Counted from the first letter of the stretch, positions 1-6,159 are shown. The stretch: DNA of 10,164 bases from Oscillospiraceae bacterium (GCA_017848075.1 JAGALG010000187.1:1-10164); one strand, 5' to 3'. Translations and numbers: made by a program. The notes: generated from the sequence alone by a model not told the origin.

Positions 1-28
1 ACAAGGGTAAGATGAAGACTGCTTTTTC

Positions 29-52
29 AAAGAAATTCATGGAAATTTCTTT
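29..52. terminator. Possible AT-rich hairpin terminator of an upstream gene
   Basis: A perfect 9 bp inverted repeat (AAAGAAATT at 29-37, AATTTCTTT at 44-52) with a 6-base loop is followed by a T-rich stretch (ATTCTACTTTCTTTT). It could end a plus-strand gene lying left of the window. The stem is almost pure A/T and the T-run is interrupted, so this is a weak candidate. Confidence 0.3.
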
Positions 53-66
53 ATTCTACTTTCTTT

Positions 67-103
67 TATGGTATAATAATTGTAAAACAATTATTATACC
101 ATA
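67..103. repeat. Perfect 16 bp inverted repeat opening repeat copy 1
   Basis: TATGGTATAATAATTG (67-82) is followed by the loop TAAAA (83-87) and its exact complement (88-103). Because the arms are palindromic, both strands carry the extended -10 string TGGTATAAT, pointing inward from each side. No convincing -35 box was seen for either orientation. Copy 2 retains only the minus-strand TGGTATAAT, and copy 3 has neither (TATCAT). Confidence 0.85.
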
Positions 104-420
104 TGTCCAAGACGATCCGCGCTGCAAAATGCATCGCTGCCGCCCTGTAATGGACGATGATACCCCTGCAAGCTTTGCTTTTGTGGTATCATAACTGTAA
201 AACAATTATTATACCATATGTCCAAGACGATACGCGCTGCAAAATGCATCGCTGCCGCCTGTAATGGACGATGATACCCCTGCAAGCTTTGCTTTTGTGG
301 TATCATAACTGTAAAACAGTTATGATACAGGATGTCCAAGGCGATGCGCGCTGCAAAATGCATCGCTGCCGCCTGTAATGGACAATTATACCCCTGCAAG
401 CTGCGCTTTTGTGGTATAAT
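69..420. repeat. Three tandem copies of a 114-115 bp structured repeat plus a partial fourth
   Basis: Copies lie at 69-183 (115 bp, one extra C near 141-145), 184-297 (114 bp) and 298-411 (114 bp). The first bases of a fourth copy (TGGTATAAT) lie at 412-420. Each copy starts with a hairpin around a TAAAA loop, then has a GC-rich core bounded by TGTCCA and TGGAC, then an arm (ATGATACC or ATTATACC) that pairs across a roughly 20-base loop with the GGTAT(C/A)AT opening the next copy. Copy 1 has a perfect 16 bp stem (67-82 with 88-103). Copy 3 keeps an 11 bp stem (301-311 with 317-327) although two stem positions have changed on both sides. The structure is seen directly. Whether it is a MITE-like element, a structured transcript or an intergenic repeat family is inference. 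No protein-coding role is credible. Confidence 0.9.
412..420 (+). promoter_or_regulatory. Extended -10 element formed by the last repeat fragment
   Basis: TGGTATAAT (TG at 412-413, TATAAT at 415-420) is a perfect extended -10 about 54 bases upstream of the first gene. There is no good -35 at 17 bases spacing. A TGGACA at 379-384 is too far away at 30 bases. The same bases pair with ATTATACC at 385-392, so the box sits in one arm of a hairpin. Predicted transcription would begin near 427. Confidence 0.5.
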
Positions 421-439
421 AGAGATATCAAAAGATAGG

Positions 440-456
440 GAAGCGGTTTTCGCTTC
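440..456 (+). promoter_or_regulatory. Small hairpin in the 5' untranslated region
   Basis: GAAGCG (440-445) and CGCTTC (451-456) form a perfect 6 bp stem with the loop GTTTT. It lies between the proposed promoter and the ribosome binding site GAGGT (465-469) of the first gene. No T-run follows, so it is not a terminator. Its role is unknown. Confidence 0.35.
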
Positions 457-473
457 TCGGTTGTGAGGTACCT

Positions 474-1295
474 ATGACAGAAAAAATTCAGGCGTTTTTC
501 GCCTCTAAGAAAACTCAGGCGCTGTCGCTGCTTTTGGGTTTCCTTTCTTTAATTTTGGCTCTCCTATGCTTTTTGGCACCGCTGAGCCGGGAAAAATGGG
601 CTGTGGAATCGCTGGGTGAAATGACCGCTCAGCAGTTGTCTCCATTGGCTATGTCCATGACCCACTACGAGCCACAGCGACTGCGCTACTTGCTGGCAAC
701 AGAAAGCACAGGTCCAACCTACGATAAGCTGGTAGAACTTTTGGCGCAGGCGAAGGAGGAATATGGTTTCTCTCGTCTGTATCTGGTCCATCGCAATAAG
801 GCTGGAACGCTGGCTTGCTTGGCAGATGCGGATTATGGCAAGGACAGCGGTTTTGTGCCCGGACAGATTTACGAGCAAGGCTATATCAATGGGGACTGCA
901 TGCGACAGATGACTCAGATTTTGCGAGGCCGAGCTGGCAGCTCCTATTTGGAAAGCATTTTCAATGGAAATCTGGTTTTGGCCTTTGCACCATTGGTGGA
1001 CGAGTGCAGCGGCGAAATTTTAGCTGTTCTTTGTGCGGATGCACCGCTGAGCTACACCAATTTCAGCGAGGTTTATGGAATCCATTTGGGACAGGTAGCA
1101 GAAGTTCTTTCTGCGGTCTTTATTGCCTGCTTTGTTTGCTTCTTCATTGGCCGCAGCTTCTCTGCGGAGCAGAGCAAGGTGACCAAGAGCGAAATGACCA
1201 ATGGCCGTTGGTTTACCCGCCCGTTGGTTTCTCAACAGGAAAACAATGTCTATATCGATCCACTGGACGATGTGGACCCAAACGATTATCTTTAA
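474..1295 (+). CDS. Two-pass membrane protein with Cache-like extracytoplasmic sensor domain
   Basis: The protein has 273 residues. A short basic N-terminus precedes a hydrophobic segment at about 16-36. A predicted extracytoplasmic domain of roughly 170 residues follows, then a second hydrophobic segment at about 208-227 and a 45-residue cytoplasmic tail ending in an acidic stretch (IDPLDDVDPND). Within the outer domain, a strand-like run near 99-120 (SRLYLVHRNKAGTLACLADAD) and an APLVDECSGEILAVL segment near 172-186 resemble the central and C-terminal strands of Cache/PAS-like sensor domains. This is pattern resemblance only. No kinase, HAMP, chemotaxis or cyclase output domain is present, so any signal must pass through the short tail or a partner. 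The ATG has GAGGT five bases upstream. It is the first gene of a likely operon, with the MNT-like gene starting 21 bases after its stop. It could instead be a structural envelope protein. Confidence 0.8.
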   Translation: MTEKIQAFFASKKTQALSLLLGFLSLILALLCFLAPLSREKWAVESLGEMTAQQLSPLAMSMTHYEPQRLRYLLATESTGPTYDKLVELLAQAKEEYGFSRLYLVHRNKAGTLACLADADYGKDSGFVPGQIYEQGYINGDCMRQMTQILRGRAGSSYLESIFNGNLVLAFAPLVDECSGEILAVLCADAPLSYTNFSEVYGIHLGQVAEVLSAVFIACFVCFFIGRSFSAEQSKVTKSEMTNGRWFTRPLVSQQENNVYIDPLDDVDPNDYL

Positions 1296-1316
1296 CAGGA
1301 AAGGGGAGTTTGCGTC

Positions 1317-1628
1317 ATGCTGGACAACAAACATGAAGCAGTACAGGAAGTGCTGGATCAGGTGATCGCGATTGCAAAGCCGGAGGCAGTCTTCCTCTAT
1401 AACTGTAAATATGATCTTGACGGGGATTTGATCTCTTTCAAGCTGTGCGTCATCTGTGAGTATGACAACAAACGGCGACTGCTCAGCGAGATCTTTGATG
1501 TGGACTGCGATATACCTTTCGATATCCTTCTCTATACCAAAGAACAGTTCAAAGAGCTGAGAGACGATACGGCGGCTTTTGCGAACCGAATCTGTACGAA
1601 AGGAAAGATGCTGTATGGCCAAGAATAA
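1317..1628 (+). CDS. Small MNT-type nucleotidyltransferase-fold protein with degenerate active site
   Basis: The 103-residue length suits a minimal nucleotidyltransferase (MNT) of the kind paired with HEPN proteins. The order of elements fits: an N-terminal helix, a strand FLY (26-28), a second strand (LCVIC, 43-47), a strand with IPFDILLYTKEQF (66-78) and a C-terminal FANRICTKGKMLYG. The usual GS dipeptide after the first strand is N29-C30. The DxD-bearing strand reads S-F-K-L-C-V-I, so both usual metal-binding aspartates are missing at that position. D69 may correspond to the third acidic residue. In active MNT antitoxins this site adenylylates the HEPN partner, so this protein is probably inactive and may act by binding. 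GGGGAG lies 8 bases before the ATG. The next gene overlaps its end by 14 bases. Confidence 0.7.
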   Translation: MLDNKHEAVQEVLDQVIAIAKPEAVFLYNCKYDLDGDLISFKLCVICEYDNKRRLLSEIFDVDCDIPFDILLYTKEQFKELRDDTAAFANRICTKGKMLYGQE

Positions 1629-2076
1629 TCGCCATGTGTCCAAGGACAGTAGGCAGTATTTCGACTGGCTGGATCATTCCAGTGCCGATTTGATTGCAGC
1701 ATCGTTACTGAAAGAGGATGACCGCTGCTATGATCTGGCGGCTTTCCATTGCCAGCAGTCCATCGAAAAGGCGCTGAAAGCCTATATCCTCCTCCGCTCC
1801 GGTCGTTTGGTGGACGGCCACAACCTGACATGGCTTTGCCGTCAGGCCAAGAAGCACCACAAAGGCTTCCAGCAGTGGTTTGAAGAAAGCGCTGATTTGA
1901 ACCAGTGCTATATTGAGACCCGCTATCCGGCCGACGTGGATAAGGAGATCACCTACAAAATGGTGCAGGACTTCTATACCATGGCAAAGGATATGTACCG
2001 CTTTATCTTTGAGCAGGTCGATCAGGAGCTGGACCGCCGGGAACAGGCGGAGGAGCGAATCTCCCGCAGAAAGTAA
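1615..2076 (+). CDS. HEPN domain protein paired with the MNT-like gene
   Basis: The protein has 153 residues, starting at the ATG at 1615 with AGGAAAG 7 bases upstream. An in-frame ATG 36 bases earlier lacks a matching ribosome site. It has the typical HEPN helical pattern: AAFHCQQSIEKALKAYILL (42-60), then GRLVDGHNL, and further helices to about residue 140. R64 and H69 form an R-x4-H arrangement matching the catalytic RNase signature of many HEPN toxins, and the histidine sits at the usual place for this family. The C-terminus is highly charged. It overlaps the MNT-like gene by 14 bases, so the two are probably translationally coupled. In known MNT/HEPN modules the HEPN protein is the toxin or effector RNase and MNT neutralises it. 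Here that role is inferred. A strong terminator follows immediately. Confidence 0.85.
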   Translation: MAKNNRHVSKDSRQYFDWLDHSSADLIAASLLKEDDRCYDLAAFHCQQSIEKALKAYILLRSGRLVDGHNLTWLCRQAKKHHKGFQQWFEESADLNQCYIETRYPADVDKEITYKMVQDFYTMAKDMYRFIFEQVDQELDRREQAEERISRRK

Positions 2077-2080
2077 AAAC

Positions 2081-2110
2081 AAACAGCCTGTGCTGCGGCA
2101 CAGGCTGTTT
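2081..2110. terminator. Bidirectional intrinsic terminator between convergent genes
   Basis: A perfect 13 bp stem (2081-2093 with 2098-2110, AAACAGCCTGTGC type) closes a 4-base TGCG loop. On the plus strand it continues with TCTT. On the minus strand the stem is followed by TTGTTTTTACTT. It lies 5 bases after the HEPN stop and 3 bases from the end of the MFS gene, so it can serve both convergent units. Confidence 0.9.
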
Positions 2111-2112
2111 TC

Positions 2113-3336
2113 TTATGCTTTTGTTTTGTTGTATTTTCTGACATACAGGAGCGCAACCAAAGTAGCGACAGCAAAGGCAGCAAAAGCCAAGATGAATGGT
2201 AGCAGAGGATTGGTGTCGTAGATCAGACCGGCAAAGAGAGCACCGAAAATACCACCCATTGAGTTCATGGCTTGATAGAAGCCCATGACCTCGTTGCTGT
2301 TTTCACTATTGGAACGCATGGCGCACATATTCTGCAGCAGCGGCAGACGCATGGCATTAAAGGTGAAGAAGACAATATCCACCACAACAAAGGGGATCAG
2401 ACTGTCGAAGAAGAGAATTGCACCCAAAGAGAGGGAACAGCAGAACAAAATCGGCAGGAAGCTGCGGTTGGTATCGGTTTTTCTCTGAAGCCATACACAG
2501 ATACTGGAGTTGGCAAGAATTGTGACGACAGCAATGACTGCTTTAAAGATACCATTGTAGGCAGAAGACAGATTAAACTGATCTTTGATGTAGTAATTGA
2601 AGCACTGATCAAAGGAGTTCTGTCCGATGCTGGTCAGGGCGATAATAGCGAAAATCAAAGCCAACATTGGTGTCATAAAGCGACGGGCTGCGGCGAAGGC
2701 ACGGAAGGGATTGGCATCCTGAATAGATAAAGGCTTGTCCGGTTTATGCTTGTAAGGGGTGTCATCCTGACAGATAAGCAAAGGCAGCAGAGCACAGGCA
2801 ATCAGAACAAGGATCTGAATGATAAAAGCGGTCTCCGTGGAAATGACGCCCAGCATGCCGCCAACAAAGTAACCGGCTGCGCTGGCTACATTCTGCAGTG
2901 TGATCATCGTGATCAGGTTTTCACCACGACGGGTCGGATCCTGTGTGGTATTGATGATGTAGTTGGACAGGGCAACGAAGACACCTCCGGCAAACATGCC
3001 ACCCACCATACGGCCAAGAATAACCAAAATTTCTGTGTAAGCCGAGACAAAGATAATTTGACCAACGGCATAGCCCATACAACCGATGAGAACGATCAGG
3101 CGAGTGGGGATGTAGTTGCACAGGCGTCCCCAGAAGGGAGCAAAGAGGAAGTTTGCTGTCATCATCGCAGCCAGTGCAACACCAAACATGGAGCTATCCA
3201 GCTGTCGTTCCACAATAAAGGTCGGAGTAACCGGATGAGCAAAGTTTGCGGCAAGAGAAAAAAGAATCACCAGAGAGAAAAAGAGGGGTTGATAGTATTT
3301 CGTTTTCGTAAAAATACCTCCTTGGAACAAATTCAC
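2113..3336 (-). CDS. Major facilitator superfamily (MFS) transporter, start codon uncertain
   Basis: This is a polytopic membrane protein of up to 407 residues with about 12 hydrophobic segments, a typical MFS length. A loop reading GRLCNYIPTRLIVLIG resembles MFS motif A between segments 2 and 3. A hydrophilic central loop (QDDTPYKHKPDKPLSIQDAN) separates the two halves. The substrate is not recognisable; a drug or metabolite exporter is plausible. The outer boundary given is an in-frame GTG at 3336. That codon coincides with the predicted transcription start of a near-consensus promoter and has no ribosome site. The real ribosome site is AAGGAGGT at 3316-3323, inside this reading frame, and 7 bases after its GGAGG core the in-frame codon is ACG (3307-3309). 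The true start is therefore probably 3309, on a non-standard or mutated ATG. The gene follows the DUF885 gene on the same strand. Confidence 0.9.
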   Translation of the reverse strand: MNLFQGGIFTKTKYYQPLFFSLVILFSLAANFAHPVTPTFIVERQLDSSMFGVALAAMMTANFLFAPFWGRLCNYIPTRLIVLIGCMGYAVGQIIFVSAYTEILVILGRMVGGMFAGGVFVALSNYIINTTQDPTRRGENLITMITLQNVASAAGYFVGGMLGVISTETAFIIQILVLIACALLPLLICQDDTPYKHKPDKPLSIQDANPFRAFAAARRFMTPMLALIFAIIALTSIGQNSFDQCFNYYIKDQFNLSSAYNGIFKAVIAVVTILANSSICVWLQRKTDTNRSFLPILFCCSLSLGAILFFDSLIPFVVVDIVFFTFNAMRLPLLQNMCAMRSNSENSNEVMGFYQAMNSMGGIFGALFAGLIYDTNPLLPFILAFAAFAVATLVALLYVRKYNKTKA

Positions 3337-3339
3337 AAC

Positions 3340-3388
3340 AAAAGTATAGCCTTAGTTCAACAGAATGTCAAACCAAGGCCATACTTTT
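3340..3388 (-). terminator. Long inverted repeat: terminator of the DUF885 gene overlapping the MFS promoter
   Basis: Two 16-base arms (3340-3355 and 3373-3388) pair throughout in minus-strand RNA with two G:U pairs, leaving a 17-base loop. The 5' arm begins 3 bases after the DUF885 stop, and the 3' arm ends in CUUUU GUUG, a weak U-run. The -10 box of the next gene lies within one arm and its -35 box in the loop. It may be a terminator, an operator for a dimeric regulator, or both. Confidence 0.6.
3343..3371 (-). promoter_or_regulatory. Near-consensus promoter of the MFS gene
   Basis: On the minus strand, TTGACA (3366-3371) and TATACT (3343-3348) are separated by exactly 17 bases. The start of transcription should fall near 3336, leaving a leader of about 27 bases before the ACG at 3309, with AAGGAGGT well placed in it. 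Confidence 0.75.
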
Positions 3389-3390
3389 CT

Positions 3391-5223
3391 TTACATTTTT
3401 TCGTGAGCGATGTAATCATTCACCTGTTCTTTTAAGAGAGAGAAGGGGAGTTCACCATTTTCCAGAATAGCTTTGTGGAAAGCCATTTCTGTGAAGCGCA
3501 GTCCCAGCTTTTCCTGGGCCAGCTGACGCAGCTCCAGAATTTCCACGCAGCCCATATAGTAGGACTGGAAGCAGGCTGGATCTCCGACCAACTGATTATA
3601 GATGGAGCTGACATCCTCCAGAGCAAGATACTGCTGAATGTATTCCTGGGTTTCCTCCAGAGTCCAGCCCTCATAATGGATACCAATATCGCAAATAGCG
3701 ATCAGGCAGTTTTGGAACAGACTGTAGTTCTGCTCCAAAGCGATCAAATCCGCATCCAAATCCGTTAAATAGTTCAGTGCCAGCATTTCCACATATGTGG
3801 CAAAGCCTTCGGAGTAGCCGGGAATGGAAACTTTCTGCCGGAACGGATCATCCAGATTTTGCAGCACATAATTGGTCTGGTACAAATGTCCGGGCAAACC
3901 CTCGTGTGCAATCGTAGAGAAGGTGGAAAGACTGTCGGTTTCCAAATTGCTGTTATTGGGATTGACCCGAATTTTTTGAGTTTGTGTGCTGTCCAGTGGT
4001 GGAACGACATAATATGCTCCGACTCCGTCTACAGCAAGCTCAGGATCGAGATAACTAATCGTATAGTCTACCGGATCAATATACGGGAAGTTTTGAGAGG
4101 AGAAGCGTTCCAAGTCCTTCAAAATAGCGCTGAGCCCCTCGTAAGAGGTGGATTTTTCTCCGGAAAGATAGTTTCGGTAGCTTTCGGGATCTTTGGCCGC
4201 AATGGTGGTGATCTCTAAAATGCTGCTGTCCAAATAGCGCTGGAGCAGCTTTTTGGATTCGGATACACTGCGGTCGCTGCCGCTGCGTTCCCGGAACAGC
4301 AGCTCGTAGTATTCCTTGCCGCCTTCCCAATAGCACAAGCCCATCTGATTATTTTGACTGCCCATCAGGTTTTGGATCGTATCCCGAATCTCCGCATAGG
4401 CAGGGAGAACACAGTCCAGAAAAATCTGACGAGCCTGCGTTTTGTACTCCTCTTTTTGTGCTGCATTCAGCAGCTCTGTGCTGTCCAGATTATGGCAAAC
4501 CGCCGCCAGCAGGGCAGAGTCCTCGCCGGAATCCAAAATTTTCTGACAATAAGCAATGGTTTCCTTGGCGGCTGTATCGGGCATAAAATAGCCTTTCTCC
4601 GCTTGTAGGATCGTATAATCCAGCATGGAGGAAATATAGCGAGGAATATCCTGCATCAGCAGCAGGTAATCATCAATGTCCTGCTGCTTGTAAAAGGTAA
4701 ACTCCATCAGCAGAGAGGCCACATCATTCTGCAGACCCTGCATCGGGGAGAAGGCGCTGCTCATATAAGCAAAATCGCCCTCCATTGAGTCGATTGCCAA
4801 ATCCAACAGATACTGATAAAGCTGATAGGTTTCCTGTTGCTCCGGAGTCAGCAAATCGTAGTCAAAGCTCTCCAGTTCTTCCTTCAGCTTCTGATTGCTT
4901 TCCCGGGACTCCTTTAGGTAGGCTTCGTCGATGGCAGCCCCCAAAGAGACCTCAACGGCAGAGGGATCAATGTCATAGACTTCAGGCTTCAGCAGTGTAT
5001 AGTGGAGGGACAGATAATCTTCCTCCATCGTGCTGATAAAATCTTTCAGAATGAAGGCATCAAAAGCCTGCTGCGTTTCCAGAGCCGGATCGACAGAGGG
5101 CTCCTCGAAAGGAAGCTCTGGCATTGTGTCGACAGAACCGCTTTCTCGTTTTTGGCAGCCTGCCGCGGAGACACACAGCAGAACCGCCAGAAGCAAAGCG
5201 CAAAGGCGCGTCCATGGTTTCAT
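3391..5223 (-). CDS. DUF885-family metallopeptidase-like lipoprotein
   Basis: The protein has 610 residues from the ATG at 5223, chosen because AGGAAAGGAG lies 6 bases upstream and because the N-terminus then reads as a lipoprotein signal: a short basic start, a hydrophobic core of about 15 residues, and SAAGC with C23 as the lipidation site. The mature part is mostly helical. H440-E441-G-L-P-G-H446 is the HExxPGH signature of the DUF885 family, and E472-GFATYVE-479 downstream resembles its second conserved acidic motif. By analogy with zincins, the two histidines and one glutamate may bind a metal ion, suggesting a surface-anchored peptidase. No substrate can be assigned. It lies 67 bases after the DUF975 gene, with a terminator between them and no clear promoter of its own, so it may depend on read-through or on a promoter inside the DUF975 gene. 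Confidence 0.9.
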   Translation of the reverse strand: MKPWTRLCALLLAVLLCVSAAGCQKRESGSVDTMPELPFEEPSVDPALETQQAFDAFILKDFISTMEEDYLSLHYTLLKPEVYDIDPSAVEVSLGAAIDEAYLKESRESNQKLKEELESFDYDLLTPEQQETYQLYQYLLDLAIDSMEGDFAYMSSAFSPMQGLQNDVASLLMEFTFYKQQDIDDYLLLMQDIPRYISSMLDYTILQAEKGYFMPDTAAKETIAYCQKILDSGEDSALLAAVCHNLDSTELLNAAQKEEYKTQARQIFLDCVLPAYAEIRDTIQNLMGSQNNQMGLCYWEGGKEYYELLFRERSGSDRSVSESKKLLQRYLDSSILEITTIAAKDPESYRNYLSGEKSTSYEGLSAILKDLERFSSQNFPYIDPVDYTISYLDPELAVDGVGAYYVVPPLDSTQTQKIRVNPNNSNLETDSLSTFSTIAHEGLPGHLYQTNYVLQNLDDPFRQKVSIPGYSEGFATYVEMLALNYLTDLDADLIALEQNYSLFQNCLIAICDIGIHYEGWTLEETQEYIQQYLALEDVSSIYNQLVGDPACFQSYYMGCVEILELRQLAQEKLGLRFTEMAFHKAILENGELPFSLLKEQVNDYIAHEKM

Positions 5224-5251
5224 AGCATACTCCTTTCCTATGGCTAAAGAA

Positions 5252-5274
5252 AAGGGCATCCTTACGATGCCCTT
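5252..5274 (-). terminator. Intrinsic terminator after the DUF975 gene
   Basis: A perfect 9 bp stem (AAGGGCATC type, 5252-5260 with 5266-5274) encloses a 5-base loop. On the minus strand it is followed by TTCTTT. It lies between the DUF975 stop (5290) and the DUF885 start (5223). Partial read-through would be needed if the two genes share a transcript. Confidence 0.8.
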
Positions 5275-5289
5275 GCTGTTATCAGTATA

Positions 5290-6066
5290 TTACTGAGCTC
5301 GGATAAACATACCATCCAGTTCTACCGGTTGAGCATAACCATGATGAAGTGCATCATAGCGCAGCCACAGGTATACTTCGGTCTCAGCAGCATGAATGTA
5401 TGGGTTCAGGAAGATATGGCCGATGACGATGATGCTGGCCAGCATATTCCAACCAAAGAAGGACAGATCAAAGACGAAAAGATCCCATTTGCGTCCATTC
5501 ATCATTTCTCTGGAAAGTTCCAGTGCTCTTTCGCTTGAGATGTTGGGATTTTCTGCAAGAATGTACGGAACCATACGGTATTCATAGGATTTGACAATAC
5601 CGGGGATCACGAACAGCAAGCTCCACAGGAAGATATACAGATCCCGAAGAAACATGGTTTTTACCACATTTATATAGTTGCCGCCGGTAAAGCCGTGGAA
5701 CAGCTGATCCAGATTGGTGGGCTGGAAACGACTTTCCATATAGAAACGGTGATGGCCTACTACCAGTGGATTGCCGATGAAGGTGCTATACAGCACGGCC
5801 AGAACCATGGCGATCAAAACGACAACAAGCACAACAAAACCAACAAGAGCACTTGCAGAAGGATCATGGAAGGGGAGGGATTCGTAGAAAGTTTCACCAC
5901 TTTCCAAATTGTAGGTGATACTGGAGCCTCCACCGCTGTTCAGGCCACCTCCGGTCAAAAGACCGACGATCAGTGTTGCCAGAACTGCCTTCCAATAAAA
6001 ATTCTTCAAAGAAGTTTTGGCATAATCTTTTAAGACTGGGCGATCCCACTTAGCGTGTTCATACAT
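5290..6066 (-). CDS. DUF975-family integral membrane protein
   Basis: The protein has 258 residues. The N-terminal DYAKTSLKNFYWKAVL and the later stretch YRMVPYILAENPNISSERAL followed by SREMMNGRKWDLFVFDLSFFGW match the conserved layout of DUF975 proteins, in which a helical stretch precedes a Sxx(M)M-GxKW motif and a membrane segment. Four or more hydrophobic segments are visible, at about 25-40, 73-98, 140-165 and 200-225, with a glycine- and serine-rich outer loop at 38-52. Function in this family is unknown. The ATG at 6066 has AGGAGG 8 bases upstream. It has its own promoter and is separated from rplL by a strong terminator, so it is not part of the ribosomal operon. Confidence 0.9.
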   Translation of the reverse strand: MYEHAKWDRPVLKDYAKTSLKNFYWKAVLATLIVGLLTGGGLNSGGGSSITYNLESGETFYESLPFHDPSASALVGFVVLVVVLIAMVLAVLYSTFIGNPLVVGHHRFYMESRFQPTNLDQLFHGFTGGNYINVVKTMFLRDLYIFLWSLLFVIPGIVKSYEYRMVPYILAENPNISSERALELSREMMNGRKWDLFVFDLSFFGWNMLASIIVIGHIFLNPYIHAAETEVYLWLRYDALHHGYAQPVELDGMFIRAQ

Positions 6067-6106
6067 AACAACGACCTCCTTTTTCTCACAAACAAACTCT
6101 CAAAAG

Positions 6107-6123
6107 GGCAGAGCTGTTCTGCC
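6107..6123 (-). promoter_or_regulatory. Leader hairpin upstream of the DUF975 gene
   Basis: GGCAGA and TCTGCC (6118-6123 with 6107-6112) form a 6 bp stem with a 5-base loop, followed on the minus strand by CTTTTG. It would lie at the very 5' end of the DUF975 transcript. It is a possible weak attenuator or stabilising hairpin. Confidence 0.35.
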
Positions 6124-6131
6124 TTAAGATA

Positions 6132-6159
6132 ATCCTATCACATTTTGTCGTGATTGCAA
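6132..6159 (-). promoter_or_regulatory. Probable promoter of the DUF975 gene
   Basis: On the minus strand, TTGCAA (6154-6159) and TAGGAT (6132-6137) are spaced by 16 bases, with four or five of six matches in each box. It lies just beyond the rplL terminator and about 65 bases before the DUF975 ATG. Confidence 0.5.

Noticed and set aside
94..399. Minus-strand 101-residue protein
   Set aside because: It is a reading of the structured repeat. It has no ribosome site and periodic sequence, and the frame is broken by the one-base difference in copy 1.
69..420. CRISPR array
   Set aside because: The copies are contiguous with no unique spacers, the unit is over 110 bp, and no cas genes are present.
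1579..1614. Upstream ATG for the HEPN gene
   Set aside because: It would deepen the overlap with the MNT-like gene and has no ribosome site. The ATG at 1615 has AGGAAAG at proper spacing.
1020..1643. Minus-strand 207-residue frame
   Set aside because: It is antisense to the membrane protein and MNT-like genes, whose own frames have good ribosome sites and domain patterns.
2746..3435. Plus-strand 229-residue frame
   Set aside because: It is antisense to the MFS gene, hydrophilic and low in pattern, and runs through the MFS promoter.
5224..5259. Upstream start for the DUF885 gene
   Set aside because: The added residues would bury the lipoprotein signal, and the frame there runs through the DUF975 terminator.
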